Below the pieces are notes generated by a model. The model searched no databases. It was not told the DNA's origin and was given only the letters and a program-made list of their open reading frames with translations. Position numbers and translations under genes: made by a program. Below, in pieces: positions 26,601-35,715 of a stretch of 64,000 nt of DNA (position 1 is its first letter; every line of letters begins with the position of its first letter). Origin of the DNA: Ophthalmolycus amberensis (taxonomy: Eukaryota > Chordata > Actinopteri > Perciformes > Zoarcidae); the NCBI GenBank assembly GCA_024529925.1, contig JAFEUB010000840.1:496001-560000 (forward strand), in the 5' to 3' direction.

Positions 26601-26932
26601 ACGGTGCTAACAGTGCAAACAGTGAAAACAACGGCAAAGGTGCTGACAGCGCTAACGTCGTTTACCCGACGGGGAACCAGATGTCGGGTGCTGCACTTCC
26701 ACGATGCCGCCGTTTTCAGCTGTATGAGCACAGAGCAGCGGCTGTGAGCTATAGCCAGTGGAGCACACCAACTTGCATGAACATGGACTACACGCAGCCT
26801 GGCCCAGCTATGTCAACAGAGCAAGGAGAAGCTGTCTGTGTTGCATACAGCAACAGTAACTACACCTGTGTCAGTGGTTTCATCTGATGTACACCTGACA
26901 GCGGAGTGTTCATATTGTCTCATATTGTCTTC
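20656..26932. other. Non-coding upstream DNA with one LINE relic
   Basis: Contains a G15 run (21038-21052), the LINE relic at ~22020-22180, a 'caatacaatacaacttta' tail-like string near 25272-25290, a (GA)n tract (26005-26038) and an (AC)n/(AT)n tract (26321-26345). A tandem 10-mer, catattgtct x2, lies at 26911-26930. A 92-codon minus frame at 24394-24672 is not recognised. Region 26570-26900 is richer in CpG than its surroundings but holds no recognised gene. Confidence 0.55.
22020..22180 (-). pseudogene. Degraded LINE reverse-transcriptase ORF fragment (C-terminal region)
   Basis: Read on the minus strand, the DNA gives ctctggtcatgaggttctgggcagtgaccgaaagaatgag, then gacagggtgagggacttggtgatccaaaaggaacctgctgctccttcac. 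Translated in pieces, this yields VMRFWAVTERMRLWIQV and, after a frame change, RDRVRDLVIQ. Both resemble the conserved tail of a common fish LINE polymerase that I remember as TER(M/T)R...RDRVR...LLLHIERSQLRW. The fragment is short, frameshifted and lacks catalytic motifs, so it is a dead relic. The LINE clade is uncertain (RTE/Rex-like or L2-like). The segment just 3' of it (toward 21960) is unrelated to the LINE. Confidence 0.6.
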
Positions 26933-27427
26933 TAGGGGTGTAACTGGTTCACAAAATGCACGGTTGGGTTCGGGTACGATACAGTGGAGCCACGGTTCGG
27001 TACGTTTCGGCTACAGTAGAAAACTATAAATGCCAGAGAAATGTACTTGATTTTAAAATATATTTATTCATTACAACTAACATCATGAAGTTATTCTTTG
27101 ACTTTGAACAATGATGGAACTATACCTGAGTGACCCATCTTCTGGGGTGTCTTCTTAGCACATAAGCATAAAAAACAAAAACTGCTCCTTAATGTTATGT
27201 AGTATTGTTACTTACATCTTGTATTGTTACTTACATCTTGCAAAAGATATTTTTAATCTCAATGGGACTACCTGGTTAAATAAAGGTTTTAAAAAAAAAA
27301 AGAAATATATATATATATATTTTTTTTTTTCTTTTTTTATTCAAACGTATTCGGTTCGTCATGCGTACCGAACCGTGAGCCTCGTACCGAACGGTTCAAT
27401 ACGAATACGCATATCGTTACACCCCTA
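26933..27427. mobile_element. hAT-like non-autonomous element, TIR TAGGGGTGTAAC, copy 1
   Basis: It starts taggggtgtaactggttcac and ends cgttacaccccta, giving inverted terminal repeats. The subterminal sequence 'ggttcgg(g)tac...ccgaacggttc' is also mirror-like. The interior matches copy 2 at 60700-61116 and includes a retroposon-like tail (tttttaatctcaatgggactacctggttaaataaaggt) plus an A-rich/(TA)n tract. A ~20-bp unit, tattgttacttacatcttg, is tandemly doubled at 27203-27240. The flanks (ttgtcttc and caaacgtc) do not form a clear 8-bp duplication. Non-coding. Confidence 0.8.
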
Positions 27428-29104
27428 CAAACGTCATATCTCTCCTAACTGTGTCCCGGGATGATGCTCATTAATCCTCACATTTACCAACGTCTAGACA
27501 GAATATTTTAATATCTCTCTTGCATTTAAACACTGGCATTACCATTTTGGCTTCCACTATGTCTGTTACTTGCGCTCCCAATTCTCTGTGGGAAGAGATA
27601 TGAGATTGATAGCAACATTTTTTTTTCAACAGTGAGTGCTCATGATGAATAGCATCACTGTGTATTAAGTAATTTGGTGCAATTAGCACTAACGTGTTCT
27701 TGAAGTTTCCTTCTCAGATCATTAAAGTTCACCTTGATGGATTTTGTGAGGTTATTCATTTCTTCAAAAGCCTATTTATTATCTCCTTGCACTTCTGAAA
27801 GACAGGACGTGATTGTGCAATGTGTTAAGGTCACCCTCTGCATTAAATCTGAAAACAGTCTCTGACAAGTTACTTAATGTTCTACACAGCATTGTGGATT
27901 TCCTTGAACCAAATAACTACTTTTGTTTCTTCCAAAAAAGGCACTTAAATATTGCAGCCCTCAGTTTTCTTGCAGTATTGAATCGAAAATAAAAAAGCGA
28001 TTGAGGCAAGTCTTCACAACACCATAAACTGAGCTATAAGAACAATCTGACAGGAAACCTTTATTGACGAGATTGTTCTCTGATGGATGAGATCTGTCCA
28101 ATTCAAATGAATGTTCTCACTTTACACCCCCTTCATGCAGTCTTGATTTAGCCATCGTCCACAATAACTATTCAATATACTGCTGAGAACACAAAACAAA
28201 AAAATGGTTTAATTTCCCCCTCTGGATCAATAACACCTGATTCAGCCCGACTCATTCTCCTCTCACAGCGAGCCACTGCATTTATAATGCTATTGACGAT
28301 ATTGAGCAGAAGAGGCACCTCTGGCTGTGGGCGTGAATGAAGAGACATTTCTTTACAGATATATACATCTTTTTTTGTGAAAGCTTTTTCAACCATGAAC
28401 ATGGAATAAAATGCCACCTGGTAAACTGGGGGGGAGGGGTTAGATTATTTAACTTGACACATTGTGTTTGACAGGATGGTGGTGCACAAGGGTTAGGGGT
28501 TAAAAGGAAAAAAGTACACAAACATAATGCATAGATTCGGTGCGATGTTTGTTTATTGGACAAACAAAAAGGTTCCAGTGACAAAACTGTGTTACGGTTG
28601 CAATGCATACCAGAGCATTAGCTAGGGCATGATTTATTTTTGTTACATGGTCCTGATTTAAGTGTGTAAAAGTAAACCTGGTAGACTGTATGTGTGCACA
28701 GAACATGTGTCCTGATGCTGCATGATCATATGAAAGGAGCAGATTAAAAGAAACAAAATACAGAACCAATTTAGTATGAGTAAAGGACATTTACTTAGTT
28801 CTTTGGAGAGCAAGACAATTAAATACAATTAAATAGTTATTGCAATAAATCCACCAAAGGTAATGGACATCTAATCTGTCCAAGAAAGAATAAAAACAAA
28901 ATGGCCAGAGTAGCATACTTTCATTTGAATACATATTGATCATGCTGCATGTGTGTAGTGAATCTCTGAGCTGTTTTTGTTAAATTGCCTCCCAGAAAAA
29001 AAAGGGTGGGGAGGTGGGGGGTGGGACACACTAATGAGCATCATTATCAACATCTAATTGTCCAGAATGCAAAGTGCCGCTGAGTTTATTGGTGTACAGA
29101 TCTA
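27428..29104. other. Non-coding stretch directly upstream of the robo promoter region
   Basis: AT-rich DNA with short G runs (e.g. near 28430 and 29010-29025). No repeat family or gene recognised. Overlapping minus frames of 80-108 codons at 28172-28790 lack any domain or splice logic. By position it may hold distal regulatory sequence, but nothing specific is visible. Confidence 0.5.
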
Positions 29105-29636
29105 TTGTGTGTGTTATATTTGCCGGTTAGTTTCTCCCGGGGCAGCGGAGTGGAGAGGAGGGGCTGCTGCTGCTGCTGTGCTGCACCGTGCAGCCACTCA
29201 CCTCTGACTGAAAGCCCGTCTCCACCTTTCATCCCTCAACTTGTCCCGCGTGGGGATGGATGCGTTTCCCCGCGGTCGGACCCGGTAAAAAAAAAAGTAT
29301 CAGAAGAATGCGGTCGGACGGGGGAACCGTCAGTCACCGTAGTGTCTTTGGGCGTCGGTGATGATTGCGATTGGCGACTGCAGAAATTTCCAACGTGTCG
29401 GCAAGTCTACAGACCCCCGCTCACTGGCGCGCTCTCCGCGAGGGAGGATAGACGTGTGAATGGTTTCTATGCAGCGGCTGAAATAACCGATTTGGTTCTT
29501 TGAGTTCACGAACTTGAAACAGTTATTCGTCTCAACGTCGCACAAGTGGAAACGGCGTTGATTGATTCATTGACTTGTTTATTTAGCTTGAGGAGGAATT
29601 CATGCGCCGATAGCTTTACGGGGCCAATATGCCAGG
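29105..29636 (+). promoter_or_regulatory. robo2: CpG-rich promoter / 5' UTR of the robo gene
   Basis: CpG density rises sharply here against the AT-rich surroundings (clusters such as cccgcg, ccgcggtcgg, ggcgcgctctccgcgag), as at many vertebrate promoters. A (CTG)n-like tract sits at about 29164-29180. The leader has at least two upstream ATGs. One at 29602 opens a three-codon uORF (ATG CGC CGA TAG, 29602-29613). One at 29629 is out of frame and overlaps the main start. The transcription start is not defined; a weak TATA-like ttatattt lies near 29113. The 133-codon open frame across 29105-29503 is probably just UTR with GC-rich composition. Confidence 0.6.
29602..29613 (+). promoter_or_regulatory. 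Minimal uORF (3 codons) in the robo leader
   Basis: ATG CGC CGA TAG lies 24 bases before the main ATG. Its context is weak (t at -3). If the leader is transcribed through here, scanning ribosomes would meet it just before the signal-peptide start. Confidence 0.5.
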
Positions 29637-29691
29637 ATGGGTCCTCTACAGTATTTATTTCTCTGTGGACTTCTGTACACCCAAACCGACG
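29637..29691 (+). CDS. robo2: robo2 coding exon 1: signal peptide
   Basis: The exon encodes MGPLQYLFLCGLLYTQTD plus the first base of a Gly codon, then a consensus donor gtaagttt at 29692. A hydrophobic core (LQYLFLCGLLY) makes this a cleavable signal peptide for a type I membrane receptor. The start at 29637 has A at -3 and G at +4, a strong Kozak context. Splicing in phase 1 to 33376 restores the Gly codon and gives ...TDG-SRLRQEDF. From memory, the short ROBO2 isoform has a closely similar leader ending LLCGFLYVRVDG-SRLRQEDF, which is the main reason to prefer robo2 over robo1 or robo3. An ATG 8 bases upstream (29629) is in another frame and does not give a leader that joins exon 2 in frame. 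The 5' end of the exon is not determined. Confidence 0.82.
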
Positions 29692-30002
29692 GTAAGTTTA
29701 TGTTTACGTCTATTATGATGTCTTCTCTCACGTTTATCTCCAGGAAGACACTCTGCGACCTGACGCGTATTATTCGATCCATGTTCTTGTCGGTGCAAGT
29801 GCGTGAAGAAGATACCGAGTATCCCACATGTTCTACAGTGAATGTGTTGTTCCAGTTAAATCCGTGTTTCAAATCATAAACGCGCCATGCCAATGCGCCA
29901 TATCATAGTTGGTTCCTTCAGTGCTGATTAAGGTTTTGTGCCAGGCCAACTGTATGGCTCATGCAGACGAAAGTTGCTCATTTATTCATAAGGGCTGCCC
30001 TA

Positions 30003-30041
30003 ATTGAACACATTTGCTACTCGTTGGCAAATGTGTTCAAT
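30003..30041. repeat. Perfect 15-bp hairpin in intron 1
   Basis: attgaacacatttgc (30003-30017), the 9-base loop tactcgttg, and the exact reverse complement at 30027-30041. It lies about 310 bases after exon 1. Function unknown. Confidence 0.88.
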
Positions 30042-31693
30042 GTCGTGTATTATCGCAAGTATTGTGATTTGAAATTTGATTTTTAAACCCAAAGCTTAAA
30101 CTTTTTGTATTGTCGAAGAAAAAGGACCTTAATTCATTTAGTTTGAATCAATTTAATCTCCCTGGATCTCATCTTGCCTTGTATACTCCTTCAAAAGTGT
30201 TGCAAACGCATCGTTTATCATACTGTACTCACAGTTTGCTGTGGTGGGCTTACCGTGGGTCATATTCTGTGTGACCTACAATGTGAAAGGTTGCTCAGGC
30301 AGATGATGGAGCTGACTATGTCCTATAGCTGAAATGGCTAATGTGCCATAGTGAAGATGCTTACTCACACTGTATATTGTTGAAATTCACCCCATGACTG
30401 TTTGTGTCTACACTACATGGACTGACTGTACATATATGTTCCGCTACAGCTCCACCTAATAGACATATCTAAGCATCTTAACAGGAAGTGTTTTCACAAA
30501 GTGTTTAGCCTAGTTTTTGGTCCCCTGTTGCCCATATAACGTAAATCTGTGTCAGTGGAGTAAATGAATTGCAGGTGTGGATTTGGGTGGTTCCAGGACA
30601 CTGGAATTGCTATGTTGCCAGTTTATTTAAAAACAGCCCATCTGTGCATTGTAAAGCCAAAGCACTGCAATGGCTCTGCAGTTCTTCCTACAGTATCTTT
30701 GTGAAGCTGGTCAGTTTTTGTTGACAACATTTTAGGGACGTGTTCATTGTACTCTTTCGGTTTGGAGGCTTTGATTATTATATCTGAAAGGAGTTAAATA
30801 ATAATACCCCAGTTTACACACATTTAAATGAGTTTAACTGAAACAGTCTTAACAAAAACATTACAAGCTTCTCCAGAAAAGGATTAATTGCAGGGCTACT
30901 GCAGCTTGTAATGTAATCTGCATATATATGCAATAAACAGGTAGGTGCACATTTCAGCCTTTCCGATGTAGTAGTTCAAATTCAACCATCTGTGACAAGG
31001 AAGCACAATTACTCCCAATTGTTGGTGTCTGACTGACTATGCCTGTGGCAATATGTAATCTGTGATCTATTGGAGAGGATAATGCTGAGAGTGTGCACAA
31101 TATAATTTATATTGCACATCTGTGTGCCCATTTTGACTATCTATCTATACAAGGCTTTTATAAGATTTGCTGATTTTGACTTTGCTGAGCTTGGACTGAC
31201 TTTTTTGTTTGTGACATGTCAAACTTAATTTCCCACTGATAAAGAACCCGAAAAGACATGTGCTCTGCACTCGACAATCAAATTAATCTTTTGGTTGTAA
31301 ACTGAAATTGAGTTCCTCTGAACTCGACTGGTGGACAGATGTCACCTCAAAGTGACTTTTATTAGAGCCGTCCCTGCTTACAAGCCCTGACACGTCCCTG
31401 ACAGGCTTTTTCTGCCAGACCTTGGGTTTCAGCTTCAGCACCATGGACAGATCCCCATAAACAGACCCACTGGCAGAGAAAAAAAAGACCTGGGTGGACA
31501 CGGAGCTTGAGGCTTAACAGCTTTAGGCAGTCCTCGGCTAAAAGATAAGCCACATTTTGGACATTTTCTGACTGTAACCATACCAAGAAACTTTACTTTA
31601 AGACATGATTGAATTTAAAACCTGAAACGCTATGGATACAAAACTATTCAGCTATTAAAACTCCATTTATTCCAAGGAGTAACATAGAAAAAA

Positions 31694-31892
31694 TGATCCA
31701 TCTATTCATTTTCTGTCCCTACTTATTCATATTCAGGGTCATGGGGTGCTGGAGCATGCATTGAGCAGAAAGCAGGCAAACCCCCTGGTTGGGTTGCCAG
31801 TCCATCACAGGGCAAACAGTCTGACAGGACCTCGCAGGACCTTCTCGCTGTTAGATGACAGTACCAACCACTGAGCCACCGAGAGACCCACA
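31694..31892 (-). mobile_element. tRNA-derived SINE, internally deleted, minus strand
   Basis: On the minus strand the head reads gggtctctcggtggctcagtggttggtactgtcatctaacagcgagaaggtcctg, which keeps an A-box-like ggctcagtggt. The B-box region is decayed (gtcctgcgaggtcc). The body resumes at gccctgtgatggactggcaaccc and ends gaccctgaatatgaataagtagggacagaaaatgaatagatgga, a (GGAT)n-like tail. Head and tail match a very common teleost SINE/retroposon as I remember it, with the middle missing. The 8-mer aaatgatc occurs at 31691-31698 and 31897-31904 and is a likely target-site duplication. Confidence 0.72.
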
Positions 31893-33375
31893 ATTTAAAT
31901 GATCTAATTTCCATTCTATTGTCTGACAGCACAAGTCAAACCGTACATTAGCCACAGTGAAGACGGGGTAATGGGACAACCAATTAGAAGAAGTCAGTAT
32001 CCCACGGACTGTGTGTTTGTGCGTCCTTGTGGATCCACACAAATGTTACTTACCCGGAGAGACACACACACATACGTAGGTTTTTAAAAGGCGTGTTAAA
32101 AACATAATGTATCAACACGGTTTGTGTGTTGGCGACAGCTAACGGAATGCTTTCTGTCAACAAACCACTTAACATTATAGACCGTCACATCAATTTTACT
32201 CATATTTGCAGCTTTATTTCTGTTGCTGTGCAGCAGCCAATCATCACGGTTGCTCTTGCAATTTGTATGATTTGTCACCATCAAAGGCAAAAAAGACAAG
32301 AGACCGTGTAACGTCATTTTAATTTATTTATACCTCATTTATTTCTTTGCCTCATGGCCGTCCAAAAAGTCTGTTTTAGCGACTCGAAAATCACTTGCTA
32401 CGTTTGTTTGCGTGCACACAACGGAAAAAAAGCAAGACCTTCTAACAGGTATTATAATGTGCTCTTACACCATGAAACAGATGAGAGTTGTGACGCTGTC
32501 GTGTCTGTAAACAAACACAGTGCCACTACATTTTAGTCATTCGTCTGACATTTCGAGGTAGAATTCAAGAACAGCTCTGAAGGTGTTCACATGGCCAAAT
32601 AAATGGAAGGAATGTTGCAGTGTAAGGGTTGTTAACTGGGTCACTGTTACACACATTACCATGTTATTCTTATCACCATAGTCGGGATCATTCTCATGAC
32701 ATTTGCTGAAGATTGACTATCAAACACGTAATATTATTCATGTTAATATAATAATGTAACCTTTGAGGGGGAATTGTAAACTTTGCGTATCCGCACTGTT
32801 TCATTACAAAGTGATAAAAATCCAGTGTAGCAGTCACTGTTCTACACCCACTGAGACAACATGTTTGATGATGTCAGTGTTTGATTGAAAGTGTTAATGA
32901 AAAAGCTAATGAGATGTAATGACTCCTCAGCTCCTGTCTGTGAAAGTAAATATGGGAGCCTGAGTGTAGTAGCACTGCAAGTAGCGCAGCCAATATCAAC
33001 CCAACACTAATCAACTTTCCTTTCACAGGCTGTAATGAAACCATACTTAGTTTTAGTCCACCAACCACATTTACAAATGTTTGTCTAATGTTTAAAAAGC
33101 AGGGGAAATATAAGTTGTCCTTTCTCTTAATATAAATCAGCAATCAACAACGCCCTCTCGTGCAGTTTTTAGTCTGGTAATACATTTTGGTTGCCGTGTC
33201 ATCGCACTGCACTTTGTTTGCACTCTGTTTTGACACGCTCACTAGATAGTTAACTTCATTTTCTCCCAAATATACTGCTGTTGCTGCTGCAGTACAATTA
33301 CAATGCCTTATCTATGTGTATGTATTCATTAAGACTATTTCTTTAATGGGACTTTTGCTGTCGTTCCCTCTCCAG

Positions 33376-33702
33376 GGTCTCGTCTCCGCCAGGAAGACTT
33401 CCTTCCCCGCATAGTGGAGCACCCCTCTGACCTCATTGTGTCCAAAGGGGAACCGGCCACTCTCAACTGTAAGGCCGAGGGCCGTCCGACCCCAACGGTG
33501 GAATGGTTCAAAGACGGGGACCGCGTCGAGACGGACCGCGACAACCCCCGCTCCCACCGCATGCTGCTGCCCAGCGGGTCCCTCTTCTTCCTGCGTATCA
33601 TCCACGGACGACGGAGCAAGCCCGACGACGGCAGCTACGTGTGTCTGGCCCGAAACTATCTGGGGGAGGCCGTAAGCCGGAACGCATCTCTAGAAGTAGC
33701 AT
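33376..33702 (+). CDS. robo2: robo2 coding exon 2: first immunoglobulin domain
   Basis: The exon is 327 bases, 109 codons, phase 1 at both ends, between acceptor ccctctccag and donor gtaagtct. The peptide starts GSRLRQEDFLPRIVEHPSD and ends VSRNASLEVA. It holds one complete I-set Ig domain: the B-strand Cys in LNCKAEG, the Trp in VEWFKDG, and the F-strand Cys in DGSYVCLARN, which pair as the core disulfide. RNAS gives one N-glycosylation sequon. In the Robo family Ig1 is the main Slit-binding domain, outside the cell, used for axon repulsion. HGRRSKPDDGSYVC and EAVSRNASLEVA are closest, from memory, to ROBO2; a robo1 or robo3 paralogue is less likely. The exon is much more GC-rich than its introns. 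The open frame continues to a stop in the intron, which is not part of the gene. Later Ig, FN3, membrane and CC regions lie outside the window. Confidence 0.95.
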
Positions 33703-34905
33703 GTAAGTCTGAGTGTTCGTCCTATCCCTCTGGGCACAAAGGTACTGCCCTGGTCAAAGCAATCTCAGTGTTGCATGACAACACAGTGGAAGTATGTATT
33801 GAGGTTTGTAACCTTTCTTGTTGAGTATGTGAACATGAGAAAAGTGTTGATGTTAAATCTGAAAAAGGCAGAGTTTATGTTAAATTAAGCGTAACACATT
33901 GGGGCTGCTGTGCTGAGAGATCCATATAGAAGATGCCATCTGTCATAATATGAGCAACGTCGCCTTTCCACCTACAAGCACGAGTGTGTGTGTTTGTGTA
34001 TGTGCTTACCCGTGTGCATAGCGTGTGTGCGCATATCCGTGCGATTATGTTTTCCGACTGCTAGTGAGACCTGTTTGGATGACCTGTTTGAGTAATGCAT
34101 GGGCAGAGCTGTGAATCGCTCCAGGGACGGAGAGGGAAGGGGGCAGGATTTTAACCTAGCTAACTCTCTCTCACTGTTTGGATTTGGAAAGATGCAGCCA
34201 GCTCCCAGCCAGCTCTCTCCCTGTGTGGGAGAGACGCGCTCTGGGCTATTCACATTTCCATTATGTGCTAAACTGAGCTGATTTCTTGCCATGAACAAGA
34301 TGCACACACGCTCGGACACACAAACAGATATACATGCATGGTGCACACACAAACACCAACACTGTCTCTCCTGCTCTCTGTTTCTCACTCTCATAGAGGT
34401 GTAGTACACACGCAGGAAACAGGGAATTCCAGGCAAACAGTATGTTGCGGTTTGATTTTTAATTTACAAAACATTTCGCCACCAATGATTGCTGTATAGG
34501 TGTCTGTTTTAAATATGGGAGTTTGTTGCACCTGAGAATTGCAAGGGACTCTCCCCAGCAGGATGATGGTCTTTGCGGTGCTATTGTGGCTCCTGCGGAT
34601 TTGTCTCCCACTCCGGATTCCGTATTTGGCTTTATGGGGAAATCATGAAATAGGAAGGCGAAAAAAAAAAGAAGAAAAGACTGAGATAAGAGCCCTGAAC
34701 CTAATAGCGACTCAGTGGAGACATTATCTGGGATCTTTGTGTCGTTTTGTGCACCACATCCTCCCTTTGTCTTATTGCCTTTTCCACATTAGACACTTAT
34801 ATTTCTATTGTCTTCTTTTACCGGTACTGTTTCGTCTCTTTCTCTCAAATCAATAGTGAACTGTCCTGGAAATACTAATGCTCAAGGAGATCCTGGGTAA
34901 ATGGG

Positions 34906-34922
34906 AATGTGTGTGTGTGTGT
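34906..34922. repeat. (GT)n microsatellite
   Basis: Short uninterrupted gtgtgtgtgtgtgtgtg run in intron 2. Similar short GT/CA tracts occur at about 33985-34000, 52503-52526 and 55066-55082. Confidence 0.9.
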
Positions 34923-35642
34923 GGGTGTATGTCAGGATAGAGCATCGGCTTTTACGTATAAAATGAGACATTGTGTTGTTTGATATTTAGTTGAATACTA
35001 TCTCGTGCCAAAGCTGCTATAGCAGTATCCCTGTCTCACTATAATCAGTGTCTACACTGCTCTATATGTCACATTTACATTGCACGTCTTAAACAGCACA
35101 GTTGTATTTAAAGTTGGGGGACTAACTTTGCCTCATAAAGAAACCAGAGACCCAAAACTGTCGTTATAGTGTCAAGAGACAACTGTTACAGCCGCTCCAC
35201 TGATTCCCTTGACTGAATGGAGGCCGGCTTTGTGAACACAATGACTGTGTCAGAGTGATTTTGTGGGGATTTTGTGGTTCTCCTTAAACACAATAAAGCT
35301 CATTTGTATTTCACAGCTCAAACAGCGATTCTGAATTTGTTTTCTGAGTTAATTGTCACATTCATTATAAGTGTAGGAGCAGCAATTCTTATTGGCAAAT
35401 CGTTTTTTTTTTCTTAATATTTATCAGCAACACATATGGAGGGTAAAATAACAAACTAGGTATTTTGTTGCAAATGTCAAGTACTTAACATACAGAAACT
35501 AAATCTAAATTTCAGGAAAATGGAGTCGGCTTGAATGTTTGTTCCAGAGCAGCTGTCATAGGAGTCTTGAATGATGTCTTGTAGAGAATTGAATTGTTCT
35601 TAAAGCCTTTTCTAGATATCTTCATGAATGTGTTTGTATTTT

Positions 35643-35676
35643 GCTCTCTCTCCCTCTCTCTCCCCCTCTCTCTCTC

Positions 35677-35713
<37 letters not shown>
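35643..35713. repeat. Compound (CT)n-(AT)17 microsatellite
   Basis: A CT-rich tract (35643-35678) runs directly into (AT)17 (35680-35713). It creates spurious open frames on both strands with YIYIYI or RERERE runs. Confidence 0.95.

Positions 35714-35715
<2 letters not shown>

Larger units (their letters stand above)
29692..33375 (+). other. robo2: robo2 intron 1 (3,684 bp)
   Basis: It begins gtaagttt and ends with a pyrimidine tract, gtcgttccctctccag. It contains the 15-bp hairpin at 30003-30041, a minus-strand SINE at 31694-31892, and otherwise unremarkable AT-rich DNA. No alternative first exon was recognised inside it. Confidence 0.8.

Noticed and set aside
29105..29503. 133-codon + frame before the robo start, as a possible coding exon
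   Set aside because: It is out of continuity with the signal peptide exon, has a low-complexity CCCCC/GC-rich composition, and fits a CpG-island leader better.
33312..33619. Two minus-strand open frames over robo exon 2
   Set aside because: They are antisense shadows of the GC-rich Ig1 exon, with no splice or domain support of their own.
33972..34436. 155-codon minus frame
   Set aside because: Rich in HTH/CVC runs from CA-type simple repeats; no domain, and it lies in robo intron 2.
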